Of a stretch of 64,000 nucleotides of DNA, positions 20,744 through 29,092 are shown piece by piece; the first letter of the stretch is position 1, and every line of letters begins with the position of its first letter. The position numbers and the translations under genes are program-made. The notes under the pieces were generated by a model. The model saw only the letters and a program-made list of their open reading frames with translations. It ran no database searches and was not told the origin of the DNA. Source of the stretch: DASUPK01 sp963728875 (lineage in GTDB: Bacteria > Actinomycetota > Thermoleophilia > Solirubrobacterales > 70-9); contig CAVSLJ010000001.1 in NCBI GenBank assembly GCA_963728875.1, forward strand, positions 682,001 through 746,000, in the 5' to 3' direction.

Positions 20744-20840
20744 CCGCTTCGCCATCAAGTCGCGGCCACAAGCGGCCGCCCCACGTAAGTCGCTACGGGC
20801 TTCGCCCTTCGCTCCAGAGTGGAGCGGCCTGGTGGCCGCT
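20744..20840 (-). repeat. REP-like palindromic repeat, copy B (inverted)
   Basis: On the minus strand this reads almost the same as copy D, including AGCGGCCACCAGGCCGCTCC, the GGAGCGAAGGGCGAAGCCC core and GGGGCGGCCGCTTGTGGCCG. It is the only copy in reverse orientation relative to the upstream gene; it begins 5 bases after the TauE stop. Confidence 0.75.
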
Positions 20841-20861
20841 TACCCGCAATACTCCCCGGCC

Positions 20862-22637
20862 GTGTTCGAGAAAGTCCTGATCGCAAACCGCGGCGAGATC
20901 TCCATCCGCGTGGCCCGTGCCCTGAAGGAGATGGGGATCGGATCGATCGCCGTCTACTCGGAGCTGGACCGCGACGCGCCCCACGTGCGTGAGGCCGACG
21001 AGGCGTTCCTGATCGGTCCGGCCACGCCCGCGGAGAGCTACCTGAACATCGACAAGATCCTCGAGGTCGCCAAGAGCGCTGGGGCCGAGGGAATCCACCC
21101 CGGCTACGGCTTCCTCGCCGAGAACGCCGAGTTCGCCGCCGCCTGCGAGAAGGCGAAGATCACCTGGATCGGCCCACCTCCCAAGGCGATCGAGGCGATG
21201 GGGTCCAAGACCCGCTCCCGCGAGCTGATGCAGAAGGCGGGCGTGCCGATCGTCCCCGGAGCGACCTCGCCCGTGAAGGACGTCGAGGCGGCCAAGAAGC
21301 AGGCCCGCGAGATCGGATACCCGATCGCCTGCAAGGCCGCGGGTGGCGGTGGGGGCAAGGGGTTCCGCGTGGCCGTCGATGAGGAGAACCTCGCCGACGC
21401 CTTCGAGGGCGCAGCTCGCGAGGGAGAGAAGTTCTTCAGCGACCCGACGGTCTACCTCGAGCGCTACATGGAGGACCCCCGCCATGTCGAGGTCCAGGTC
21501 CTCGCTGACTCCAAGGGGAACGTGATCCATCTCGGCGAGCGCGACTGCTCGATCCAGCGTCGCCACCAGAAGCTGATCGAGGAGGCACCTGGCCCGAAGG
21601 TCGACGACGAGATGCGCGAGCGAATCGGGAAGATCGCGACCGAGGCGGCGGCCGCCGTGGGCTACCGCTCCGCCGGGACGGTCGAGGGACTCCAGGTCGG
21701 CGACGACTACTACTTCCTCGAGATGAACACCCGGGTGCAGGTCGAGCACTGCGTGACTGAGCTGGTCACCGGAATCGACATCGTCCGCGAGCAGATCAGG
21801 ATCGCCTCGGGCGAACAGCTCTCTATCTCCCAGGAGGACGTCGAACTCCGCGGCCATGCGATCGAGTGCCGGATCAACGCCGAGGCCGCCCACAAGAACT
21901 TCGCGCCCGCGCCGGGCAGGATCACGAGCTACCGCGAGCCGGCCGGTCCCGGAGTCCGCGTCGACTCAGGGGTCGAGGCCGGCTCGGAGATCACCCCTAT
22001 GTACGACCCGATGGTCGCGAAGTTGATCGTCTGGGACGTCGACCGCGAGCACGCCACCAGGCGGATGATCCGAGCGCTCGAGGAGTACGAGGTGGGCGGC
22101 GTGACCACGCTGATCCCCTTCCACAAGGCGCTGCTCGCCACCACGCAGTGGGCCGATGGCGAGACCTGCCGCGACCTCGTCGGCGACCGCGACTGGCTCA
22201 AGCAGCTGGCCGCTGAGGAGACGGCCGAGAAGGCCCTCCACGCCGAGGACGACGGCGAGCAGGTCACCCGCGACTACAAGGTCGAGGTCGCCGGCAAGCT
22301 CTTCGACGTCAAGGTGATCGGGGACGCCGTTGCGGCCCCCGCCGCTGCGGGCGGAGGAGGCGGGGCGGCGCTGAAGCGCCCGCCGAAGCGGGAGCGCTCG
22401 GGCGGAGGCGGCGGCTCGGCCTCCGGCGACGACCTGGTCTCACCGCTTCAGGGCAACGTGTTCAAGGTCCCGGTCGAGCAGGGCCAGGAGGTCTCCGAGG
22501 GCGATCTGGTCTGCGTGATCGAGGCGATGAAGATGGAGAACGAGATCACGGCCCACAAGTCCGGCAAGATCACCCAGCTCGCCGCCAAGGAGGGCGCGGC
22601 CGTCAATTCGGGCGACCTTCTGGCGAAGATTGAATGA
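20862..22637 (+). CDS. pccA: Acetyl/propionyl-CoA carboxylase alpha subunit (biotin carboxylase + BCCP)
   Basis: 591 residues. Biotin carboxylase domain 1-~445: KVLIANRGEISIRVARAL, the ATP loop AAGGGGGKGFRVA, HVEVQVLADSKGNVIHLGER, and EMNTRVQVEHCVTE. A Gly/Ala-rich linker follows, then the biotinyl domain with EAMKMENEI (Lys is biotinylated) near the C-terminus. The chain carboxylates biotin with bicarbonate and ATP for the beta subunit at 7.7 kb. GTG 20862 gives the conserved start MFEKVLIANRG; the in-frame GTG 30 bases earlier lies in the REP-like repeat and is rejected. Confidence 0.92.
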   Translation: MFEKVLIANRGEISIRVARALKEMGIGSIAVYSELDRDAPHVREADEAFLIGPATPAESYLNIDKILEVAKSAGAEGIHPGYGFLAENAEFAAACEKAKITWIGPPPKAIEAMGSKTRSRELMQKAGVPIVPGATSPVKDVEAAKKQAREIGYPIACKAAGGGGGKGFRVAVDEENLADAFEGAAREGEKFFSDPTVYLERYMEDPRHVEVQVLADSKGNVIHLGERDCSIQRRHQKLIEEAPGPKVDDEMRERIGKIATEAAAAVGYRSAGTVEGLQVGDDYYFLEMNTRVQVEHCVTELVTGIDIVREQIRIASGEQLSISQEDVELRGHAIECRINAEAAHKNFAPAPGRITSYREPAGPGVRVDSGVEAGSEITPMYDPMVAKLIVWDVDREHATRRMIRALEEYEVGGVTTLIPFHKALLATTQWADGETCRDLVGDRDWLKQLAAEETAEKALHAEDDGEQVTRDYKVEVAGKLFDVKVIGDAVAAPAAAGGGGGAALKRPPKRERSGGGGGSASGDDLVSPLQGNVFKVPVEQGQEVSEGDLVCVIEAMKMENEITAHKSGKITQLAAKEGAAVNSGDLLAKIE

Positions 22638-22659
22638 CGCGGGTCGCGCTCACGCGCGC

Positions 22660-23343
22660 CTACTTCGCGCCGAGCTTCGCCGCGGCTTCGCGGATGTTCT
22701 TGACCGTGGCGTCGGGAGCCTTGCGGCCCTCGAGCTTCTCGCCGTGGCGGTTCACCCAGATGGTGGGAACGTTCAGCTTCAGCGCCGGGCCGACGTCGGT
22801 CTCGTAGCCCGAGGCGATGTGGACCCAGCCCTTCTTCCCGCCGATCCGGCGGGCGCACTCGCGCAGGTGAGTGTTATCGGGCTTGTAGCTGCGCACCTGC
22901 TGGGCCGTGACGACGAGGTCGAGCTCGGTGCGCAGGTGCCGCCGCGAGATGCCGAGCAGCTTGTCGTCCACGTTGGAGATGATCCCGATGTCGTATCGCT
23001 CCTTGAGCCGGTCCATCGCGGCGTTGGCCTCGCGAAAAGGGGGCCATGACCCCACGCTGTCGGGCAGGAACTGGGCGCGAGAGGGCTCGATCGTCCAGTC
23101 GATCTCCTCGGCGGCCTGCACGGCGGCCCTGCGCAGGACCTCCGCGTAGAGCTCGTAGGAGCCGGACATGATCTGGGCCTGCTTCTCGAAGAAGCTCTCC
23201 AGGAAGGACTTGTCGTCGAGGGTGAGGCCATCGCGGTCCGCCTCGCGGTTGAAGGCGTCCATGATGCCCTTCTCCCAATCGATCAGGGTGCCGTAGCAGT
23301 CCGTGGTCACCCACTTGATGTCTTTCAGCTTCGGAAGGGCCAT
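22660..23343 (-). CDS. HAD hydrolase, haloacid dehalogenase type II-like
   Basis: 227 residues. Motif I TTDCYGTLIDW carries the nucleophile Asp in the DxYGTL form typical of type II haloacid dehalogenases; motif II is GIISNVDDKL, motif III the Lys of VRSYKPDNTHL, and motif IV GYETDVGPALK. An alpha-helical cap (residues ~20-90) fits. Type II enzymes replace halogen of 2-haloacids by hydroxyl, but many members are phosphatases; substrate not decidable. Starts ATG 23343, downstream of a CATAAT box. Confidence 0.8.
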   Translation of the reverse strand: MALPKLKDIKWVTTDCYGTLIDWEKGIMDAFNREADRDGLTLDDKSFLESFFEKQAQIMSGSYELYAEVLRRAAVQAAEEIDWTIEPSRAQFLPDSVGSWPPFREANAAMDRLKERYDIGIISNVDDKLLGISRRHLRTELDLVVTAQQVRSYKPDNTHLRECARRIGGKKGWVHIASGYETDVGPALKLNVPTIWVNRHGEKLEGRKAPDATVKNIREAAAKLGAK

Positions 23344-23419
23344 GAGAGCCGCGGGATTATGGCAATTTGCCCTTTTTCGCCGCTGCTGACCCCCTGAGCG
23401 CGCCTGATCGGCCCTCGTG

Positions 23420-23425
23420 TACCCT
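23420..23425 (+). promoter_or_regulatory. -10 box of sucCD
   Basis: TACCCT, 9 nt before the TTG at 23435; supports that start codon and a leaderless transcript. Confidence 0.4.
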
Positions 23426-23434
23426 CTCGCGGCC

Positions 23435-24604
23435 TTGGACCTGCTCGAGTATCAGGGAAAGCAGCTCTTCGCCGGACATGGGGTTCCCGTGCCCGATGGC
23501 CGGGTCGCCGACACCGTCGAAGCCGCCGTCGAGGCGGCCGAGGAGATCGGCTATCCGTGTGTGATCAAGGCCCAGGTGCAGATCGGCGGGCGGGGCAAGG
23601 CCGGCGGCATCAAGGTCGGCGGGGACAGGGCTGAGGCCGAGGAGCACGCCGGCGCGATCCTCGGCATGGACATCCGCGGACCACGCGGGGAGGGCCCGTT
23701 CACCGTCCATCAGGTGTGGGTCGAGCGGGCCTCCGACATCGAGGCCGAGTACTACGCCTCGATCATCCTCGACCGCTCCGCCAAAAAGCTGCTGGCGATG
23801 CTCTCGACGATGGGCGGGATGAACGTCGAGGAGATCGCCGAGAAGGACCCCGACGCCCTGGTGCGCCACCACGTCGAGCCCCATGAGGGATTCGGCGACG
23901 CACAGGCCGGCGCGCTGGCCGCCGCCGCCGGCGTCGCGGAGGACGCCCGGGAGAAGACCACCGAGATGATGGTCAAGCTCTTCGGCGCATTCAACGAGAG
24001 CGACGCCACCCTGATCGAGGTCAACCCGATGGTCGTGACGAAGGACCACGATGTGATCGCACTCGACGCAAAGGTGACGATCGACAACTCCGCGCTCTTC
24101 CGCCACGAGGACCTCGCTGACCTCGAGGAGGGTTTCATCGAGGACGAGCAGGAGCGGATGGCGAAGGAGAAGGGGCTCACCTACGTGAAGCTCGACGGTG
24201 ACATCGGCATCCTCGGCAACGGCGCCGGACTCTGCATGTCGACTCTCGACGTCGTCGCGCAGGCCGGCGGCAGCCCCGCCAACTTCCTGGACGCCGGCGG
24301 CGGCTCCAAGGCGGAGGCGATCATCGACGCGCTCGAGGTGATCACCTCCGACGAGAAGGTGGTCGCGATCCTCTTCAACATCTTCGGCGGCATCACCCGC
24401 TGCGACGAGATCGCCAAGGGCATCATCGAGGCCTCCCAGAAGATCGACATCGGCGTGCCGCTGGTGGTCAGGCTCGACGGCACCAACTCCGAGGAGGGGC
24501 TGGGGCTCCTCGCCGACGCCGACCTTCCGAACCTGCACGTCGAGAAGACGATGCTCGGCGCCGCCGAGAAGATCGTGGAGCTCGCCAAGGCGGAGTCCTC
24601 GTGA
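23435..24604 (+). CDS. sucC: Succinyl-CoA ligase (ADP-forming), beta subunit
   Basis: 389-residue subunit of succinyl-CoA synthetase, which makes ATP (or GTP) from succinyl-CoA in the TCA cycle and would be the last step of propionyl-CoA use. The ATP-grasp fold is evident: MDLLEYQGKQLFAGHGVPVP start, IKAQVQIGGRGKAGGIKV, LIEVNPMVVT, LDGDIGILGNGAGLCM, DAGGGSKAEAI and LFNIFGGITRCDEIA. The TTG start is chosen because it gives the conserved MDL N-terminus and fits the -10 box; GTG 23417 would add six residues. Stop overlaps sucD by 4 bases. Confidence 0.93.
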   Translation: MDLLEYQGKQLFAGHGVPVPDGRVADTVEAAVEAAEEIGYPCVIKAQVQIGGRGKAGGIKVGGDRAEAEEHAGAILGMDIRGPRGEGPFTVHQVWVERASDIEAEYYASIILDRSAKKLLAMLSTMGGMNVEEIAEKDPDALVRHHVEPHEGFGDAQAGALAAAAGVAEDAREKTTEMMVKLFGAFNESDATLIEVNPMVVTKDHDVIALDAKVTIDNSALFRHEDLADLEEGFIEDEQERMAKEKGLTYVKLDGDIGILGNGAGLCMSTLDVVAQAGGSPANFLDAGGGSKAEAIIDALEVITSDEKVVAILFNIFGGITRCDEIAKGIIEASQKIDIGVPLVVRLDGTNSEEGLGLLADADLPNLHVEKTMLGAAEKIVELAKAESS

Positions 24605-25479
24605 GCATCATCGTCGGCGACGACACGAAGCTCGTCATCTCCGGCCTGACCGGACGCGAGGGGACCTTCCACGGGCTGCGCAACCGGGACTACGGCACCG
24701 ACGTCGTCGCCGGGGTCACTCCGAAGAAGGGCGGGCAGGACGTGGAGGGAATCCCGATCTTCGACACGATCGAGGAAGCCGTCGACGAGAGGGGGGCGAA
24801 CACCTCAATGATCTTCGTCCCGGCACGCTTCGCGGCCGCCGCGATCAACGAGGCCATCGACGCCGGCATCGGCACGGTGATCGCGATCACCGAGCACATC
24901 CCCGTGCACGACATGCTCGCCACCTACTGGAAGGCCCGCGACTCGGGCGTGCGCCTGATCGGCCCGAACTGCCCCGGGGTCCTCAGCCCCGGGAAGGCCA
25001 ACGTCGGGATCATCCCCGCCCAGTTCTTCGAGCAGGGCTCGATCGGCGTGGTCTCCAAGTCGGGGACGCTCACCTACCAGATCGGCAACGAGCTCAAGCA
25101 GGCCGGCCTCGGCAACTCATCCATCGTCGGCATCGGCGGCGACCCGATCGTCGGCTCCGACTTCATCGACATCCTCACACTCTTCGAGGAGGACGACGAG
25201 ACCGAGCTGATCGTGATGGTCGGCGAGATCGGCGGGGATGCCGAGGAGCGCGCGGCCGAGTTCATCGCGGAGAACGTGACCAAGCCGGTGGTCGCCTATA
25301 TCGCGGGCTTCACCGCGCCGCCCGGGAAGCAGATGGGTCACGCCGGCGCGATCATCTCCGGGTCCTCGGGCACCGCCGAGGCGAAGAAGCAGGCCCTCGA
25401 GGCGCAGGGCATCCGGGTCGGCAAGAGCCCGACCGAGACGGCCCAGCTCGCCGCCGAGACGATCGGCGCGAAGGCCTAG
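24601..25479 (+). CDS. sucD: Succinyl-CoA ligase (ADP-forming), alpha subunit
   Basis: 292-residue alpha subunit carrying the CoA site and the phosphorylated His. TGREGTFHGLRNRDYGT, GVTPKKGG, the CoA-binding LIGPNCPGVLSPG, SKSGTLTYQIG, and KQMGHAGAIISG with the active-site His are all present. GTG start overlaps the sucC stop (GTGA), so translation is coupled and subunit ratio kept. Length typical. Confidence 0.95.
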   Translation: MSIIVGDDTKLVISGLTGREGTFHGLRNRDYGTDVVAGVTPKKGGQDVEGIPIFDTIEEAVDERGANTSMIFVPARFAAAAINEAIDAGIGTVIAITEHIPVHDMLATYWKARDSGVRLIGPNCPGVLSPGKANVGIIPAQFFEQGSIGVVSKSGTLTYQIGNELKQAGLGNSSIVGIGGDPIVGSDFIDILTLFEEDDETELIVMVGEIGGDAEERAAEFIAENVTKPVVAYIAGFTAPPGKQMGHAGAIISGSSGTAEAKKQALEAQGIRVGKSPTETAQLAAETIGAKA

Positions 25480-25482
25480 CGG

Positions 25483-26091
25483 CTAGGCGGTCTGCTGCGA
25501 GGCGCGGCGCCGGAGCTTCGCGCGGGCGCGAGCGGCGCGCTTCTGCTCCTCGCTCTTGGTCAGCGCCTTCTTCCGAGGGCGCTCAGCGGCTGACTCATCG
25601 ACTGCTGCCGGCTCCGGAACATGCGACGCCTCGGTGGGCGTCGGGACCGCCGCGGGCCCGGTCGTCCGCTTGATCTGGTCCTGCTCCAGACGCCCGCCCA
25701 GGAGCTCCTTGGCGGCGCGGACGGCCTCCTTGGGAGTCAGGTAGGTGACCCAGGAGGCGATCTTCCCCTCATTCACGACCCAGAGCCCTCCGAAGCGCCG
25801 GTCCACTGCCACGCCCTCCTTCGGCTCGCCGCGCTCCCGGCAGATGGCGACGACCTTGCCCGGCCCGACCTCGGCGATGTCCTCGACGTCGAAGCGATAG
25901 GTCTCCCAGCCGTCGAGGTAGCGGCGCATCGCTCGCTGTACGTCCTCGTGCTTCCAGACCAAGTCGCCGTCCGGGCGGGATGCCCGCTCGTCCCAGCGAA
26001 TCAACGGGTCGGCGAGAGCGAGGGCGATCTCGCAGTCGCCGTTGCCATAGGCCTGCAGCGCGATCTTGACCAACTCGAGCGACGCCGGCAT
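25483..26091 (-). CDS. SnoaL/NTF2-like protein with basic tail
   Basis: 202 residues. Residues 1-~125 match a SnoaL-like NTF2 cone fold: SLELVKIALQAYGNGDCEIALALADP, then YRFDVEDIAEVGPGKVVAI and FGGLWVVNEGKIASWVTYL. Such folds are small isomerase or ligand-binding domains; no catalytic residues can be assigned. The C-terminal ~50 residues are rich in Lys/Arg/Ala (KKALTKSEEQKRAARARAKL), a disordered basic tail that could bind nucleic acid. Leaderless ATG 26091 (TACTGT 6 nt upstream). Confidence 0.65.
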   Translation of the reverse strand: MPASLELVKIALQAYGNGDCEIALALADPLIRWDERASRPDGDLVWKHEDVQRAMRRYLDGWETYRFDVEDIAEVGPGKVVAICRERGEPKEGVAVDRRFGGLWVVNEGKIASWVTYLTPKEAVRAAKELLGGRLEQDQIKRTTGPAAVPTPTEASHVPEPAAVDESAAERPRKKALTKSEEQKRAARARAKLRRRASQQTA

Positions 26092-26097
26092 CGGCCA

Positions 26098-26103
26098 ACA
26101 GTA
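26098..26103 (-). promoter_or_regulatory. -10 box of the SnoaL-like gene
   Basis: TACTGT on the minus strand, 6 nt before ATG 26091; predicts a leaderless transcript. Confidence 0.45.
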
Positions 26104-26125
26104 TTGCGCCAGCGTCGGGCGAAAC

Positions 26126-26187
26126 CGGATGACCCTCCCCCAGTCTGGAGGTCATCCGTCGCTCGTGAGGTGCGCACCTCCCGGATG
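26126..26187. promoter_or_regulatory. Structured divergent intergenic block
   Basis: A 12-bp stem with a one-base bulge (26126-26138 pairs with 26147-26158, loop 8) is followed by the perfect palindrome GAGGTGCGCACCTC (26167-26180) and a third copy of CGGATG (26182-26187) that could compete for the first stem. It lies between the two divergent promoters, outside both predicted leaderless mRNAs. A further palindrome CCCCGCGGGG is at 26201-26210 near the -35 position of the aminotransferase. Confidence 0.5.
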
Positions 26188-26229
26188 TGCGGCCTTCATC
26201 CCCCGCGGGGCGGAGTATCGCACCGTTCG

Positions 26230-26235
26230 TATACT
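26230..26235 (+). promoter_or_regulatory. -10 box of the aminotransferase gene
   Basis: TATACT, 10 nt before GTG 26246; strong -10, leaderless or nearly so. Confidence 0.55.
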
Positions 26236-26245
26236 CGATGCGCCA

Positions 26246-27346
26246 GTGGCCGAACGAACGATCAGCTTCGCTCGCGGCGCGCCCAGCGCCGACATCCTTC
26301 CGCACGACGCGGTGCGCGAGGCGGCCGCGCACGCCCTCGAGTCCGACTGGGAGAAGGCGCTCAGCTACGGAACGGGGCGCGGCCATCCCGGGCTCTGCGA
26401 GTGGATCGCCGAGCTTCACGGCGTCCAGCCCGAGCAGGTCATGGTCACCAACGGCTCCATGGAGGCCGCGGCTCTTCTCTTCCGGCACCTCGTCTCGCAT
26501 GGGGACCGCGTCGTCATCGAGCAGCCCACCTACGACCGCACGCTGCTGCTGCTCCAGCAGGCCGGTGCCGACCTGGTGGGCGCCTCGCTCGAGGCGGACG
26601 GCATCGCCCCTTCGGAGGTCGAGTCGGCCTGCGCCCAGGGCGAGGTGATGCTCGCGCACGTCATCCCCAACTTCCACAACCCGGCCGGCTGCACGCTCTC
26701 GCTCGAGAAGCGGAGCGCGCTCGTGCAGCTCGCGGCGAAGCACGGGTTCACGCTGTTCGAGGACGACCCCTACCGCCTGATCAGCTTCGACGAGGCAGGT
26801 GCGGAGACGATGCTCGACATGGACAGCGCGGACCGGGTCATCCACGCGTCGTCGTTCTCGAAGTCGGTCAGCCCCGGCGTGCGGGTCGGCTATCTGGTCG
26901 GGCCGACCGAGCAGATAGCGACGCTCGCCAGGAAGGCGAACGAGACGTACATCTCGCCGAACATGCTCGCCGAGTCGATCGTCTTCGAGCTCTGCCGGTC
27001 GGGTGGGCTCGACGAGAATCTCCAGGTCGTGAACGCCGCGCTGCGGGAGCGGCGCGACGCGCTGGTCGAGGCGCTGCACGAGCACATACCCGAGGCCCAG
27101 TTCGTCGTCCCGGCGGGCGGCTACTTCCTCTGGCTGGATCTGAACGACGACATCGACACCAAGGTCCTGCTCACCGGGGCGAAGGAGGAGGGCGTCACCT
27201 TCGTGGCCGGGCCCGACTTCATGCTCGAGGGCGGGGCCAACAGCCTGCGTCTCTCGTTCGCTCCGGTGCCCACCGGCGATGTCGCCGAGGGTGTGGAACG
27301 GCTCGCGCGGGCCCTGGAGAAGGCCCGCGAGGGTGCGCCCGTCTAG
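26246..27346 (+). CDS. PLP-dependent aminotransferase (class I/II, LysN/MocR-domain type)
   Basis: 366-residue fold-type I aminotransferase. ISFARGAPSADILP start, YGTGRGHPGLCEWIAELHG, TNGSMEAAALLFR, the PLP-contact FHNPAGCTLSLEKR and FEDDPYRLI, and the Schiff-base Lys in ASSFSKSVSPGVRVGYLVG. The pattern matches 2-aminoadipate/valine-pyruvate type enzymes, which resemble the catalytic half of MocR regulators without the DNA-binding domain. Substrate not decidable. The upstream frame is open but the GTG is fixed by the TATACT box. Overlaps the small minus-strand gene by 4 bases. Confidence 0.88.
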   Translation: MAERTISFARGAPSADILPHDAVREAAAHALESDWEKALSYGTGRGHPGLCEWIAELHGVQPEQVMVTNGSMEAAALLFRHLVSHGDRVVIEQPTYDRTLLLLQQAGADLVGASLEADGIAPSEVESACAQGEVMLAHVIPNFHNPAGCTLSLEKRSALVQLAAKHGFTLFEDDPYRLISFDEAGAETMLDMDSADRVIHASSFSKSVSPGVRVGYLVGPTEQIATLARKANETYISPNMLAESIVFELCRSGGLDENLQVVNAALRERRDALVEALHEHIPEAQFVVPAGGYFLWLDLNDDIDTKVLLTGAKEEGVTFVAGPDFMLEGGANSLRLSFAPVPTGDVAEGVERLARALEKAREGAPV

Positions 27347-27522
27347 ACGCGGTCCCCGAGAATCTCCTGAGCGCGCCGGTAGAGGTTGAGGTCCTCGGCC
27401 CGGGTCGGATAGGGCTTGCGGCGCTGCTCGACGCGGTGAGCTTCGATCGCCCTGGCGATCGAGACGAGCCTGCGCTCGGCGACATTGCGGTCCGTTATCA
27501 ACCTTCGGGTGTTCGCTTCCAT
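27343..27522 (-). CDS. Small conserved-looking protein, 59 residues
   Basis: Begins MEANTRRLITDRNVAERRLV and ends AEDLNLYRRAQEILGDRV. ATG 27522 has a good ribosome site (GGGGAAAGAG) and the stop overlaps the aminotransferase stop by 4 bases, the same tail-to-tail packing seen elsewhere here. The sequence is helical and amphipathic, rich in Arg and Glu, with no Cys, no signal peptide and no known motif. Strong third-position GC supports that it is real. It may be a small regulatory or adaptor protein; function unknown. Confidence 0.6.
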   Translation of the reverse strand: MEANTRRLITDRNVAERRLVSIARAIEAHRVEQRRKPYPTRAEDLNLYRRAQEILGDRV

Positions 27523-27718
27523 CTCTTTCCCCTGTTTGTTGAGTGACTTACTCGACTATGCTCTGTTGAGCGTGGCAAGAAGTCTGCGACCCGTTCCTGA
27601 AGCGCGAGATAACGATTGGTAAAGACCACGGATCGGTGGACACCACGGAGGCAGACGCGAACCTCGGCTGGCACGCTCTGTGGAGCGGTTTCGAGTGTTC
27701 GGGGCGGACGAGGGACTG

Positions 27719-28360
27719 ATGAGACGTCTACTGATTACCGTTCTTGGCTCGCTGCTCGGCGTGGTGCTGATCGCGCCGGCGGCCCAGGGAGCGACTGAGG
27801 TCCGGTCCCTGACGCTGGAGGGGAAGTTTGCCGGTGGCGGGGTGCACCCCCCGCAGATGCAGATGAAGATCGACTACCTGGTCGAGCACAGGAACGGACA
27901 CGAGGGGCTCGTCCCCGACCGGGTCACCTACTTCCAGTACGTGTTTCCCGGGCTGCTGAGCTGCGACCAGGGGGAGCACGGTCCCATCTGGGGTGATTCC
28001 GGGTTCCTCCCTGGAATCAACATCAAGATCAAGAAGAAGCGCTTCTCCTCCACGTACACGACTGTGGGCCCGGCCACACAGAGCACGGTGAAACTGGTCG
28101 GCCAGAAGATGTGGCAGGGCACGACGAAATGGAGGAGTCCGAGCAAGAAGCCGAAGCCCGCGGGCCGGAAATTCTTCTGGAAGAGAGCCTCGGGAACGCT
28201 CAGCATCATCGACTACGACTGGCCAGGCGGGGGGTTCACGAACTGCCACAACACCGGCCGCCCGGCGTCCTGGTCGGCACACCAGTGCCGCAACCTGAAC
28301 ACCACCGACCCCGTACCCGTCTACCTCCCCGTGTGTACGGCCTATGGAAGCAACCGGTGA
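27719..28360 (+). CDS. Secreted hypothetical protein
   Basis: 213 residues. Signal peptide MRRLLITVLGSLLGVVLIAP..AQGA, then a beta-rich domain beginning EVRSLTLEGKFAGGG, with FQYVFPGLLSCDQG, a Lys-rich middle (INIKIKKKRFSSTY, SKKPKPAGRKFFW) and Cys pairs (FTNCHNTGRP, AHQCRNLN, LPVCTAYG). Four Cys in the mature part suggest two disulfides. ATG 27719 is chosen because it starts the signal peptide; an earlier in-frame ATG-like start at 27680 would add 13 residues. Not recognised. The 196 bases before it show only a short inverted repeat (GAGTGACTTACTC, 27540s). Confidence 0.6.
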   Translation: MRRLLITVLGSLLGVVLIAPAAQGATEVRSLTLEGKFAGGGVHPPQMQMKIDYLVEHRNGHEGLVPDRVTYFQYVFPGLLSCDQGEHGPIWGDSGFLPGINIKIKKKRFSSTYTTVGPATQSTVKLVGQKMWQGTTKWRSPSKKPKPAGRKFFWKRASGTLSIIDYDWPGGGFTNCHNTGRPASWSAHQCRNLNTTDPVPVYLPVCTAYGSNR

Positions 28361-28375
28361 TCTCAAAGTGGGGCG

Positions 28376-29083
28376 CTAGCGGCCGTAGCGGTCTGAGCTG
28401 ATCACCAGCTGGTCCGGCAGCGGCGGCCGGGGTGGCGGCGCGGGGTCGGCCCGGACGGAGACCGTCTCGGCGACGCTCTTCGAGACCGCGTGCTTGCCGT
28501 CACCGGATGCGACGACGACCTCATCGTCGTCCGTGCTCTCGAGCGTCCCTCCCAGGCCGGGATAAAGGCCGGTCCGCTTCAGGTAGTGGAGGATCTCCTC
28601 CGCCTCGTTCTCAAAGCGCAGGATGACGACGTCGGCCCCGGGCTCGACGTCCGCGAGCAGCACGCCCTCCTCGCGGACGCCCTCGACGATCGGGTGGCCG
28701 TGCGGGCAGGTCTTCGCGTCCCCGATCGCCGCGAGCATTCGCTCCTCGAGGACCGGCGACATCGCGTGCTCGAGGCGCTCGGCCTCCTCGTGGACCTCGT
28801 CCCACGGGATCCCGAGCACGTCGGTGAGGAACCGCTCGATCAGCCGGTGGCGGCGGACAATCGCCTGGGCCTCACCCCGGCCGCGCTCCGTGAACGTCAG
28901 TGACTTGTCGTCGGCCCGCTCGACGTAGCCGTCTCCCTCGAGCCGGCCGATCATCTCGTGGACCGTGGGAGGTGACAGCTGCATCGCGCGCGCGATGTTC
29001 GCGCCGTTGATCTGCAGACCGGCCTCCTCGAGCCAGAACATCGTCTGCAGGTACTCCTCCTCGGCGACCGTGGCCTGTGCCAT
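28376..29083 (-). CDS. DtxR/MntR family metal-dependent regulator
   Basis: 235 residues. N-terminal winged helix (EEYLQTMFWLEEAGLQINGANIARAMQLSPPTVHEMIGRL), dimer/metal domain with RRHRLIERFLTDVLGIPWDEVHEEAERLEHAMS, and PHGHP, the conserved His/Cys metal site (TCPHGHPI). A C-terminal SH3-like FeoA domain (VVILRFENEAEEILHYLKRTGLYPG) and a Pro-rich end follow. Members repress iron or manganese uptake genes when metal-loaded; which metal is not decidable. No metal transport gene is adjacent. Ends 16 bases past the convergent secreted protein gene. Confidence 0.88.
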   Translation of the reverse strand: MAQATVAEEEYLQTMFWLEEAGLQINGANIARAMQLSPPTVHEMIGRLEGDGYVERADDKSLTFTERGRGEAQAIVRRHRLIERFLTDVLGIPWDEVHEEAERLEHAMSPVLEERMLAAIGDAKTCPHGHPIVEGVREEGVLLADVEPGADVVILRFENEAEEILHYLKRTGLYPGLGGTLESTDDDEVVVASGDGKHAVSKSVAETVSVRADPAPPPRPPLPDQLVISSDRYGR

Positions 29084-29092
29084 GGCCGCAGC

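Noticed and set aside
20832..20861. Upstream GTG as start of carboxylase alpha
   Set aside because: These codons lie in the REP-like repeat and would add residues not typical of the family; the conserved N-terminus begins at 20862.
25621..27546. 641-residue plus-strand open frame around the SnoaL-like and aminotransferase genes
   Set aside because: It is the other frame of the aminotransferase and antisense of the SnoaL-like gene; Arg/Ala/Gly-rich without motifs.
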